Assembly: GCF_040436345.1 (NCBI RefSeq)
Contig: NC_133232.1
Location: 17,372,720 to 17,436,719 of the forward strand
Direction: 5' to 3'
Origin: Pagrus major
Taxonomy: Eukaryota > Chordata > Actinopteri > Spariformes > Sparidae
Length of the DNA stretch: 64,000 nt
Program-made: the position numbers and the translations under genes
Notes under the pieces: model-generated
The model's input: the letters and a program-made list of their open reading frames with translations, nothing else
Told to the model about the DNA's origin: nothing
The model's database searches: none
Shown: in pieces, positions 12,020 to 22,539 of the stretch
Layout: every line of letters starts with the position of its first letter
How positions within the stretch are numbered: the first letter of the stretch is position 1

Positions 12020-14506
12020 ATGGCAGACTCGGCGGCTAAACGTGAAATCGACAGTGATGAACCTGATGATCTATCTCTGAAAGTCAAGAGGGTGAAGACT
12101 GACAATGAGAATGGTCGAGGAGAAGTTGCGAAGGACTCTGAACCTAAAAATATTCTGTCTGGCTTTAGCACGTCCAAAGTGTTGAAGGATTCTGCCCGGG
12201 AGAAAAACATCTTCGTCCATGGAAAAGTAAGGCTGTTGTAAAGTTAGCTAACTAGCTGTTAGAAGGTATTTAGCTAACTGTAGCTAATGCGTGTTGAGTT
12301 GAGAGCAATTATTTGTCGAGTGAAAGGTTTTCATTGTTATATTCATTCAAAGTGGTGTGAGTAGGTTTGTCAAGGAAAGATGTGGTACTGACTTCCTGTT
12401 TGATGTTTCAAAATAAGAGTATGCTGTATAAGTACACATGAAACTGTTGAACGTGTCATCACCAGCTCGCTGATCAGGAGGCCGTGATTATCCTGGAGAA
12501 GACTCCCATCAGAGAGGACACCCTGGCGGAGCTGCTCAGTGGCTCCACGCTGACGCTGGAGTTAAAGAACGACATCTACAGCACATACCGGTTACAGGCT
12601 CCCTCTCATCTCAATGGTTAAAAAAACTAAAGAATAAACTGATTGAAGATATTGTGAGGAGTCAGGGGCAGCATTGGCCAGCTAGAGGAAACTGAGGTCA
12701 CGTACATTTCTTTTTTTCAGAGATCAAGACGACACTGGTGTGTCCAGCTACAGAGAAGCATGTGAAGAAATACCAGCGTCAGGAGAGCTCCCTGGTGGAG
12801 GAGACGGGCGAGGACTATCGATCCATCACTCTGCCCTACATTCAGAAGCAGAGTTTCAGCGTGCAGGTCAGTGTTAACTCATGTACTGGCATCCTAATGT
12901 ATCCTTCTGAATGTTTGACAATCAACTTAATTTCACTTTCACCTCCCCAGTGGGTCTATAACATCCTGGAGAAGAAGGCAGAGGCTGACAGGATAGTTCA
13001 TGAAGATCCGGACCCAAAGGTTGGCTTTGTCCTCCTCCCAGACTTCAAATGGGACCAGAAACAGGTGAGAGTCCACAGATAATGATGTGAAAAGATAGAT
13101 ATAATATAGGTTAGTGATTTGAGACATGTATACTCTCAGGACAACAATCTTTTCTTTTGGTTTGAGAAGGAGTTGTTATGGACCACCGACAAGTTGTGCA
13201 CATGCATGATTAGGAGTGGACAATAAACATATGTAATTAGCTAAAGACTGTAACCCCACTCCAACTGATATCATTTTCAGATAATTATGTAGGTTTAACT
13301 AGGAGACAGTTACAGCATTCTCCTTCTGTCATTAAGAGACAGCTTCTTTTGCATTTATCCCTTCCAGTAAGAAAATGAACTTTTATTTTGACAAATTGCT
13401 TGCCTGAGAGCATTATATACTACATTATATTTTGATTTGTCACCTTGCGCCTGAATTTAGTGTTTTCCTTTACATAAATAAATTTTACTGTAACTTGGTG
13501 GATAACAATTCACCAGAATGCTGGAAAGGAAGTGTCTTTGTTCAAAATGTCCATGTCTTAATATGTGTCCCCCACAATGCTGAAATTAAACCTGCACCCC
13601 TGGCCATGTGGCAATAAGTGATGGCTTGTGTTTGATGTCCTGACAGCTCCAGTCCAAAACACTGATGATTAAGTTCAGATTCAACCGTCTCATCTACACA
13701 AAGTGAGAATGGAACAGAACAGGCTCAGTCAGTTACAGTTCCTCAATATGTGTCTTCTTCTATCAGGTTGATGATTTATACCTGATCGCCATCGTCCATC
13801 CGAGAGACATTAAGAGTCTCAGAGACCTGACCTCAGAGCATCTCCCACTGCTGCAGAACATCTTCCAGAAAGGAAAGGTGAGGTCTATTTATTTGTTTAT
13901 TTGGTAGGGACAGTGCAATATGTACAACATCAGCAACCACAACAATAACAATAACATTTAAAAACATTAACTTCAAAGCATACAAGTGACATGTTGTTAA
14001 CATATATACTAAATAAACGAGGTGCTAGGATTGAGCCTTGCGGGACACCAACAGTCCTGGACTCCATCCATTTGATTGCATCCACAGAAAAGATTAAACT
14101 GGTTACGTCATTGTTATTTTCCATTTCTGAGAGCTAGGACGAGACATAGCACTTAAAAATTGGAGACAAAAGCGACAAAACCTTGGACCTGTTCATGATG
14201 TCAAGGCAGAATGACAACCCCTGTTTCATTGTCTCTCAGGAGGCCATCCTGAAGCGCTATGACCTTCCAGCCAGCAAGCTGAGAGTCTACCTGCACTACC
14301 AGCCGTCCTACTACCATCTCCACGTCCATTTCACCAAGCTGGGCTACGAGGCGCCGGGCTGCGGCGTGGAGCGGGCCCACCTCCTCGCTGACGTCATCCA
14401 GAACATCCAGTCTGACTCCCAGTACTACAAAACCAGGACCCTGTACTTCCCCCTGAGGGCAGACGATGGACTGCTCAGCAAGTTCAAGGAGGCAGGGAGG
14501 CTGTAA
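12020..14506 (+). CDS. dcps: Scavenger mRNA-decapping enzyme DcpS
   Basis: HIT-family pyrophosphatase that hydrolyses m7GpppN cap remnants left by 3'-5' exosome decay. Six exons: 12020-12226, 12466-12616, 12721-12866, 12951-13064, 13767-13877, 14240-14506 (TAA). They splice GT-AG with phases 0, 1, 0, 0, 0 to give 331 aa, close to human (337). The N-terminal dimerisation half includes [26 protein letters not shown] and [12 protein letters not shown]. The linker [16 protein letters not shown] is nearly identical to mammals. The C-terminal half holds [16 protein letters not shown], with the HIT triad H269-x-H271-x-H273; H271 is the expected nucleophile. The start ATG lies in a good context and aligns with human MADAAP. 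The N-terminal tail ([10 protein letters not shown].., then KVKRVK) is weakly conserved and may hold a nuclear localisation signal. Divergent neighbour of ids. Very secure. Confidence 0.97.
13985..14085 (-). pseudogene. LINE reverse-transcriptase fragment in dcps intron 5
   Basis: Minus-strand translation reads [20 protein letters not shown], the conserved VPQGS-(I/V)-L-x-P-x-LF-x-IY block of non-LTR reverse transcriptases (CR1/Jockey-like). Only about 35 codons remain and the catalytic YADD block is absent. It sits antisense inside the last dcps intron, is dead, and should not affect the coding sequence. Confidence 0.75.
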
Positions 14507-14538
14507 CGGGCCTCATGCACCTACTATAATTGTGTCAG

Positions 14539-14544
14539 AATAAA
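14539..14544 (+). terminator. Polyadenylation signal of dcps
   Basis: AATAAA occurs 33 bases after the dcps stop codon, giving a very short 3' UTR. A second, weaker ATTAAA lies at 14884-14889 and could give a longer 3' UTR. Confidence 0.7.
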
Positions 14545-14889
14545 TCCAATCTTTTTTTAATCAGTTTTTGTCGATAGATGACTGTTTCCTCTGTCAACAG
14601 GAACAGTGCGAGCCAGTTCATTACTGTAGGTGTACAGATTGGTAGTTTAGCTTCAAATATTATGTCTGTCAAAGTGATATTTTGCAATGTTCCAGAAAAA
14701 TATAGGAATATTTCACACTTCAACTGATGAATATCACCGTTTTCTGCATATTTTATACATATTTGGATACATAATTTCTACATGATTGAGTCTGATTCCT
14801 CATTGAGACGTTTTCAGCCAGTGGATCACCAGTGCTCATTCTGTTCCAATGTTTTTTATGTGTTTGCAGATTGTCACAGACTGAATTAA

Positions 14890-16120
14890 AGACTCATTTT
14901 TTTACCTAGTCTGTTTGTGTTGTGTGGAATGTTTCAGACACTTGTTTTAGCTTTCAAACACAGAGGCAATATCAAGGTTCATATTCAGAAATCATTTCCA
15001 GATACAGCGAGTGCTGACAGTAACCCAGCCACAACACTAGATGGCGGCATAAATCCTGAAAGGGCCCCTCTGTTTTTTTCTACTATGAAACTCTTTTAAT
15101 GCAAAAACAAACAAACTGTGGATTCCAGTAAGAAGCTGGAGTTTCTGTTGGTCTCCATTTACAGAAAGAGAGCTAGTTGTATGTTAGATGCTATAGTTTT
15201 GCTGCTCATGTAAACACAACACTGTCTTTTTCCACCAAACTATATTTATCCTGTGACAGCTTACATACTTTTGGAGCTGAAGCACCATGTTTAGTTGGAT
15301 TGATAACCACAATCCCAAATGCATAAACACTCCTCCTCCTCCTCCTCCTCCAGAGACAGACTGGAAACAGACAGATTGTGACAGAGCTGCTTCTTAAAAA
15401 TAGTTTTGATATTTAACTGTACACTGTTTTTTTTTTTTTTTACTTCTCAAAATGTTCAGATTTGATATGTGATTAGATTGTTAATGAGGACATTTCTTAC
15501 GGCGGACATCATTGTCTTATCTCATCCGAAGTCTGTTGGGCGGTGCTCCGCTTTGTGTTTAAGGTGCCTTCAAGTGTTCTTCGTAAAAATGAATACTAAC
15601 AGGACCCAAACCTGAGAGGATGGACTATTCCTTAAAAATCAGTGTATCCCAGCACTCACTTCTTAAGGTTCAAATATATAAAAGATGTTCGCGGAAGTTC
15701 CAGGTTTACAAGATCTGATACGATTATTTTGATGGAGGGAGAAGCCTACGTTAAAATAAAATATGGCAGTTTTTGAAGTGTCACTATTTTATATATATAT
15801 ATTATTCAGATTTGTGGATTATAAAATGTATTTATTTTGACTATAGTACTCACACAGATGTTGTTCTATTAACTAAATTCCACACTGTATCACAGTAGTT
15901 TTGGAAACACTGGAATGCAGCTGGAGTGTGTTTTTTAGCCTTTTCATCTTCAAATAGCTAAAAGTCATATATGTCAAATGACAAATTTTGTTCTTTTTTG
16001 TTTATTGCCATTGTCAGGCCTCTCTATGATTCGGTTCCTCTATGTGTACATTTATGTATTTGAGAAAGTATAATTTTTAAAAGTGCTTATTTTAGTGAAT
16101 ACACCACAAAGAAAATGCAA
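14890..16120. other. Intergenic, no gene seen
   Basis: AT-rich sequence with a CTC run at about 15332-15350, poly-T at 15427-15441 and a short AT run near 15795. No splice-consistent coding sequence or conserved RNA is evident. Confidence 0.6.
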
Positions 16121-16157
16121 CAGAATCAGAATCAGAATCAGAATCAGAATTCCTTTA
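16121..16157. repeat. (CAGAAT)n tract
   Basis: Four and a half ATCAGA units run into TTCCTTTATTTAT. Such hexamer tails occur at the 3' ends of fish LINE insertions, so this may be a retroposon end. It abuts the MITE that follows. Confidence 0.6.
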
Positions 16158-16186
16158 TTTATAATCATCATAGCTCGATCTGCCAA

Positions 16187-16522
16187 TTAAAGGATCAGTA
16201 TGCAAGATTTTAGTTGATGAACTAAAATCATCAATAGAATGCGAAGAAATAAGAGTTTTGACGTCATTACGGCTATGTCTTGTGTTGCAGAGCTATCTAC
16301 TAAAGTTAGCATGTTAACCAGCAATCCACCGCCCGTCTTTGGCCAAAGCGCCTGTACTCTTCCCCGGCACTCCGAGCTCCAAGTCCAGACCGCTAGCTGC
16401 ACGGCTAACTGAGCTAAATAGCTAACTGCAGCAGTTAGTGGTTACTCTGGTGATATGCTGCCCCCTATTTGTTTTGAGTATGAATTCGACAGGTGGCAAA
16501 TTCTGACATATTGCACCTTTAA
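16187..16522 (+). mobile_element. TTAA-flanked MITE, family 1, copy 1
   Basis: Bounded by TTAA at both ends with imperfect terminal inverted repeats (AGG.TCAGTATGCAAGA at the left, TCTGACATATTGCACCT at the right). The interior holds GTTAGCATGTTAACCAGC and CGGCTAACTGAGCTAA, shared with the copies at 21.8, 22.3, 33.6, 35.8 and 39.0 kb. It has no coding capacity. TTAA targets suggest a piggyBac-type source, which is inferred. Confidence 0.75.
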
Positions 16523-16839
16523 CATTTCATTAATTTAAGGTCACAACTAGCATTAGCAACCTGCTCAGAAGTAGCCTTGCCTTAATGTAAGGACATTAAT
16601 TTGGACTATCAGATGGCAAACGAGGTGAAACACACTATATATTCCAACTCTTTATTTAATATTCTGAAAATTACTTTAGGATTAGTGACGTGGACCGTAA
16701 ATCTAAACTCATTTGTTTCATGTAATTATACTCTGCAAGTCACAAGCCTAAATCTACAGTGCCACTCAGATTATTTGATGCACAGTTGCGTTGTAATGAT
16801 ATGCAAGTCACGGGTTCCCTTTATTTTTTCTCTCTCTAC

Positions 16840-17010
16840 TTGTGGGCTACACTCCGAGCCGGCCCTGAACGCAGCAGCGTAGAGCCTCGGACGCCAGGGC
16901 AGGACTGAGACAAATAATCCAATCATTAATGCACTAAGAGCGCTGATGTCTTGGTTTCAGTCTCTGAGGGATGACTTCACTCTGAGACCGTTTGAGCTAC
17001 AGCCGACACA
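16840..17010 (+). promoter_or_regulatory. Candidate distal promoter / non-coding first exon
   Basis: A GC-richer patch in AT-rich DNA ends in a consensus donor (ACA|GTAAGTG at 17010/17011). It contains no long open frame. It could be a 5' non-coding exon of the actin regulator starting at 28.6 kb: translation would then begin at the Met in the 43.9-kb exon. It could also be chance; nothing else marks it. Confidence 0.2.
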
Positions 17011-17808
17011 GTAAGTGTTCACGGGCTTTAACTGGACTGTGGCGGAGCGACTTGAGCTGTGTTAGAGCCGACATGAGTTATTGGGCTGCGGGGAGTGTAT
17101 GATGTTGGACTGCTGATCGATACATGCGGTCGATACAGTGTCCTGCAACGCTTTGCTTTTGTTTGTGCATCGGTTTGAGTTGTTCAATGTGTTTTCTGTT
17201 TGGTTTATGATGAGTTACTGGCAGCACTGGGGCGATGTGTGTGGGCTTTAATTATTCTGAAGAGTTCTTGGAAGTCAAATTGTGAGTTGTTAAGGGTTTG
17301 GTTGAGAACAACTCAACTATATTCCAGCTGAGAATTGAGTTTGCTATTATTTATATTTACCAACTTTCCAGAAATGTTCTGTTTCAACGTTGTCTGAACT
17401 GTAAATGTGTTTTTTTTTTACTGTTAGACAAAACTTTACCTGCAAAAGAATGACTTTTAAACACAGACAAAAAATAGATTTTTTAATTTCATTAGTCAAC
17501 ACAACAAAACTGTGCTAGGTCAGTTTAAAGTTTACTACTTATTATGATTTATTCTGTATGAATTTAAGTCATTAAAATGTGTTTCAGGTTGAAATATATT
17601 GCACAATAAGGTTTGGGGTGAACTTTCTTAAATTAGCAATTTCTCAATAGGACCCTGGTTATCTTTAAATTGATCACTTTCTCCTCATAGTAGGTCATTT
17701 AACAATTAACTTGAAGTCATATTGTACCCTTTTCTCTACAGTCACCCATTCTTCAACATGCTGTAATACTGTGACATCACACACACACACACGCTCCCTC
17801 GATGTGAC

Positions 17809-17884
<76 letters not shown>

Positions 17885-18620
17885 CTCAGTGTTTGGTAGA
17901 GGCAGGTCAAGGACAGTCCAGATTACACAGTTATTTTTCAATGTGTGTGAACCACCGTAATCCAGAACACAGACAGTGAGTGATTCAGAATAGATTCATG
18001 TTGTGTGTCAGCGTGAGAGGATGAAAGGCTCTATTGATCAGGACTCAGCTGACCCGAGCCTCATACTGTAGTAGAGCAATACGTCTGATGGCAGAGTGTC
18101 TTTGTGCTGTAAATGACGATAAAGCAGATCTTTTCAAAGCCTCCTGATAAATGGTAGATGATAGATGGTGGACTGGTCTTTTGCAGTAAATTGAGTTAGC
18201 ATTATCACACTGGACGAGGATACATGAGCTTAAGGGCATCAGAGTAGGTAATCTGGCTGAGAAGCTTGATGAATAAATATGCCTGTGTTTGCGTGTGTGG
18301 CCTGTCAACTGTCACTGCCTTCCTGATTAGAGGGCTGATCAGGTCATCTGTCACTGGGTCATTGAACAAACCCGTCGAGGTCTCACAGACGCGTCCTGTT
18401 TACTGTTCCTCTCTGCGAGGAAATCCCATCATGATTCTTCGCTGATACACAATTAGTCAATTAGACATGTGGCTCTGCTGTCAGCGTGTCCTGCTCTGTG
18501 TCTGCCCGAATGCCCTCGGCTACATGCATGTTTGTGGTTTGTCCCCTGCACTGTGTACAGCCTCTGTGGAAGCCGATTTGAGACTCTGAGTCCAGAACTG
18601 TTTCCTGCTTCATTATAGGG
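17011..18620. other. Intergenic, microsatellite only
   Basis: Apart from the GT tract listed separately I see no gene, RNA or named repeat here. Confidence 0.5.
17813..17882. repeat. (TG)n microsatellite
   Basis: About 35 pure TG units, with a short CA run on the same strand about 30 bases upstream that could pair with it. Confidence 0.98.
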
Positions 18621-18629
18621 CAGGTCAGT

Positions 18630-18750
18630 GTATTTGTCATGGCTACTACAACTAAAACCTGTTGGAAGAGATCCAGAATCCAGCGACTGGAGTTGCCCCT
18701 ACTGGCCATCGGAAAGAAAACAAATGTTTCCACTCTTCTCTTGACTTTGA
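18630..18750. repeat. Fragment of a dispersed repeat
   Basis: It contains GACTGGAGTTGCCCCTACTGGCCATCGGAAAG, which closely matches the 20.09-20.13 kb part of the larger repeat at 19.80-20.26 kb. Confidence 0.5.
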
Positions 18751-19033
18751 ATTACCAGCTGGCTCCCCCGATGGTCGCATTCCCCTACTACTCACCCAGG
18801 ATAGACGGTGATGAACACGGTTCATTCAGACCCCTACCAAGTATTTTTTGACAGTACCTGCCCTTTTTCTGCCCTTTGCACCTTCCCTTCATGGCTCTGT
18901 ACAACAAACCATCTGGCACATAAGATTACATATACCAGGCAAGGAGGGTCAAACAAAATTAAGTTGTTGGTTGTATTATGGGGAATGTAGCAGTTAAGGT
19001 TCAAGGTTCATTTTAAAGCACATTGTATTCCTT

Positions 19034-19140
19034 TTAAAGGTCCAATTTGTCAAAACCCAACCTACAATCCCAAAGCGTCAGTATTTGACGAGATGGGAAT
19101 AAGACTCAAAAATCAACTTTCTTACAAATTGGACCTTTAA
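19034..19140. mobile_element. 107-bp TTAA-flanked MITE
   Basis: TTAA at both ends flanks perfect terminal inverted repeats (AGGTCCAATTTGT / ACAAATTGGACCT). An inner hairpin CGTCAGTATTTGACG is also present. Non-autonomous and not homologous inside to family 1. Confidence 0.8.
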
Positions 19141-19144
19141 TGCT

Positions 19145-19340
19145 ACACTAGAAAAAAAGACTATTTTTATGGTGGAGTGTTGAGGATGAATTACTGAAGA
19201 GTCTCATGAAAGAAGCTGCTCTGTAGTCTGGTGGTACGGCAGCAGATGCTTCTGTATCTTTTGTCAGAAGGCAGCAGGGTGAACAGACTGGCTGGGGTGG
19301 CTGTTGTGTTAGCATCCAGTGTTTCTGGAGCTTGACCCAT
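19145..19340 (-). mobile_element. LINE 3'-end relic
   Basis: Minus-strand translation contains QPVCSPCCLLTKDTEASAAV followed by PPDYRAASFMRLF and STLHHK. This is a frameshift-worn version of the post-RT region (..LFxLLPSGKRYRSIRCRTTRLQSSFF..) of CR1/Rex1-like LINEs. The relic at 48.24-48.43 kb ends in the same TLHHK block, so both belong to one family. Confidence 0.6.
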
Positions 19341-19799
19341 ACAACGAAGTAAAAGTAAGAATATCTCAGCCTCTGCTGCACAGATGTTTGTCCCTTGTTA
19401 GAGTGCCTCTTTAATAATGGGTTGACACGTTAAGTATGTGTTTGCACATGCCAATTTGAATCTTGGTCACGTCAGGAAAAGTGAATGTTTTATTGTCTAA
19501 AGGTACGGTTATGTTAGTCCTCTGTTCGATGACATTTCCCTGCACTAAATTCGGGACACATGTCACATTTCTGATGTGGGCATCAAATGAATATTGATCA
19601 GAACGATCACTCAAGCAGTCTGTATGAGGAACACTGGAGTTTGCAGCCAGGTGCTATAACGGTGTAGTAAACATAGCGGTGAAACATGCTAGAAAAACAA
19701 CCATTTTCAAACACACTGTAGAAGGTGAGCTCTGACCTGCGAGTCAGCCTGAATTAGCTGGAGATTGCACCGAAACAGGAGACACATGCTTGAAGTGAC

Positions 19800-20260
19800 T
19801 ATATTTGGATGAGAGGGTGGAGCTGGCGAAGATACTGATTGGATCTGACTGAGAACCAGAGGACACACTGTGATAGCAGCTTGTCAATGGTGAAGTAGCC
19901 CTGCCCTAAAGCATACCCTGCTTTTTTAATTTATTTAATAAATGAACATCATGCTGTGTTGAAGAAGACTTGAAACTAGCGATTAAGATCATAAACTCAT
20001 TAGGAAAGTATTTTCTGAGGTAATAAATCAAGCATGAAGTAGCATCATTTTCTCATAAGCCTACATGAGCTACAATTGAACTTCTTTATGCAACCAGTGG
20101 AGCTGCCCCCACTGGCCATTGGAAAGAATGCAGATTTAGGGAACTTTGACATTGGCTTCACTTTTTAGACCCAGAAGCTCCATCTGTATTTTATACAGTA
20201 TACGCTGAAGTGAAGGGGAACAGGGCAAACATTCATAGGACTCGTGTGAAGCAACTATCC
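19800..20260 (-). repeat. Long dispersed repeat, copy A
   Basis: It shares CCTAAAGCATACCCTGCT, TTTTCTCATAAGC and a GGAGCTGCCCCCACTGGCC block with the reverse complement of 62.09-62.56 kb, over about 400 bases with indels. Class unknown. It has no open frame. Confidence 0.6.
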
Positions 20261-20779
20261 CTTCAGTGTGTGGTGAGTATAGAGATAATGACTGGATGAT
20301 AAAAGCTTAATTTTTGATATCGAGTCTCAAATTTCTGTGGATGTGCGTCTCTCTCAGTACTGAGTTTTGGGTTTTCCAAGCGTTTTTGCAATCTTACATT
20401 TACTTGACTCAAAAGAACTGAATAGAGAATACTTGGCAGTCGCCTGTTTATTTACATAGACATAAACAGCATTTATTGCCCAGAGACATCACCAGGAGGT
20501 TAGATCATAGTGGAGGAAAGGAGAGAGGAATGTGTAAGTCCTGATTGTGTCTCTCTGCAGTACATAACCTGAAGATACCGTTAAAACAAAGTTAACATAC
20601 TATTGTATATGAATCTGCCAGGTCAAAGTCGGCTGTTACCATAAAAATTCAACCCTGCTTAAACCTGATGACGACAAGAAGCATCATCTGTGTCTTGTTG
20701 CTCAGTTTAGGGTTATTAGGTCGTCATCGCTCAGTTAAACACTTTGAATCAACTGGTCGTGTCGCCCCTGTGGCTTCAA

Positions 20780-20800
20780 CACACACACACACACACACAG
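20780..20800. repeat. Short (CA)n tract
   Basis: About ten CA units. A second CA-rich tract lies at about 20940-20975. Confidence 0.8.
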
Positions 20801-21035
20801 AATAGGTGTGTGAGCGAGCAGAGTCGAAGACAGTTGTTCTGTTTTTATCGCCCCATAAAGCTCAGCTGGGACCTGAGATGTGGAGAAAGAAGAAGAGATC
20901 TTAGCTTGTTGGAGGAGTGTGTTCTGTGTAAGAGCTCGCTCACACACACACACACAAACACACACAAACACACACCACCCAGTACGGCAGACTGAGGGAA
21001 GGAGTATGATTACAGGGCTATTTACATTACAACAT

Positions 21036-21335
21036 AGAGAGCAAGCGAGAGAGAGAGAGGGGGCGAGAGTTTGGCAAAAAGAGAGAGAGAGAAGATGGTT
21101 TCCAGATGTGAGGTGGAATTCAGAGAGCTCCCCTCCTCCTCTGTACAGAGAGAGATCTGGATCAGCCTGTGCATGTTGTAATGGAGAGAATAGGAGACAG
21201 AGAAACCACAAAACAGAGGAGAGGGAGAAGGCATTGCAGGGGTGAGTGAGAGGGACTCCAGCCAGCAGAGGGAAAAGAAGTGATGGAGATGAGGAAGGGG
21301 ATGGAAAGAATAGAGAAGAACGAGGAGAGGGAAGA
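21036..21335. repeat. Purine-rich GA tract
   Basis: A run of about 300 bases dominated by GAGA and GGAGA, able in principle to form triplex DNA. The long open frames on both strands here arise from the skewed composition; codon content is Ser/Leu/Cys-rich on one strand and Glu/Arg-rich on the other, and there are no splice partners. Confidence 0.6.
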
Positions 21336-21829
21336 AAAGCACGCATGGCCTCTTTGTCGACCACAAGTTCAGAGATCTAACTGGGGGAATTCAGGCGGTA
21401 GAGGTTGTTTTAGTGTCGGTGAGCGAAAAAATCCACCACAATTAAACACTTCTGTAGAATCTGTGTAGAAACAAAATGCAACGTTCTGCCTTTCAAACGT
21501 TTGTAGCGGTCAGGCTTTTATCAGCATCATATCTGAGGTTGATCCTGGTCTCTTAATCACACATGAATTTATAGGTCATGGAAAGACAAACGGAAGCACT
21601 GTGTGAAAAATAAAAGTCCCTCGTTTGTTTCAATGAGGCCCCTGCATCGGCACAGCGGGGGTTTGTACTGTTTTGTATCTAAGAATGAGTGTTAATCTGT
21701 TAACCCATTGATGAAATATTGGCCTTTTTATTAGCAGACATTTTGGAGTGTAGTGGGAAAAGCGAAGATGAGACAATGAGCCAGTTTGATAAATACTCAG
21801 GGCCAGTTTCACAAAGATTGTACTGCATC

Positions 21830-22220
21830 TTAAAGGTGCAACATGTAAGAATTTTGGTTAAACATTAAAAAATTAGCAACTATTACCAACAGAATGTGAA
21901 GAATTAACAGTGTCGACATTATGTTAAAGACATTTATGTACTATGTTGCAGATATATCTACTGATGTTAGCATGCTAACCAGCTAGCCCCGGGCCTGAAA
22001 ACCTCTTTCTCCAAGCGGTCCAACGCTCCTGTGCTAGCTGTGTAAACACCAATACTCTCCAGGTAGTCCAGCCAGCTGCACCGCTAACTGAGCTAACAAG
22101 CAAACAGTAGCTGCAGTCATGGATGTATAAATAGAATACAGCTGGCAGGTGAGATGCTTCCCCTGTTTGTTGGGGGTATAAATTCAACAGGTGTCCAATT
22201 CTTACATACTGCACCTTTAA
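21830..22220 (+). mobile_element. MITE family 1, copy 2
   Basis: The most complete copy: TTAA ends and inverted termini AGGTGCAACATGTAAGAATT / AATTCTTACATACTGCACCT. It contains the perfect palindrome GTTAGCATGCTAAC followed by CAGCTAGCC. Same orientation as copy 1. Confidence 0.85.
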
Positions 22221-22250
22221 CTAACAATCAGATTTGAAATAGCCGTCTAT

Positions 22251-22538
22251 TTAAGAATTGGTTACCTGTCGAATTCATACACAAAGCAAATAAGGAGCAG
22301 CATATCCCGGATGTAACCACTAACTGCCTCTAACTGTAGCTGCCATTAGCTAGTTAGCTCAGGTAGCCATGAAGCTAGCAGTCCGGACTGGGAGATGTGT
22401 GTTGGCTTAGCATGGTAACTTCTCTGCAACACAATAAACAGACACCATGACATCAAAACTGTTATTTATTCACATTCATGATTTCAGTTCATTTTTTTAA
22501 ATGTTTTTTTACAAAATTCTTACGTATTGCCCTTTTAA
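22251..22538 (-). mobile_element. MITE family 1, copy 3
   Basis: Inverted relative to copy 2 and only 30 bases from it. The left end (AAGAATTGGTTACCTGTCGAATTCATAC) lacks the last bases of the terminus; the right end keeps ATTCTTACGTATTGCCCTTTTAA. Confidence 0.75.
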
Positions 22539-22539
22539 A

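Noticed and set aside
17711..17910. His-Thr and Val-Cys repeat frames
   Set aside because: Translations of the TG/CA microsatellite. The same applies to frames at 25.6, 45.7, 52.5, 56.7, 63.0 and 63.5 kb.
20735..21366. 209-codon minus-strand frame and overlapping frames
   Set aside because: They lie on GA/CT- and CA-repeat DNA, are rich in Ser, Leu and Cys-Val runs, and show no domain or splice support.
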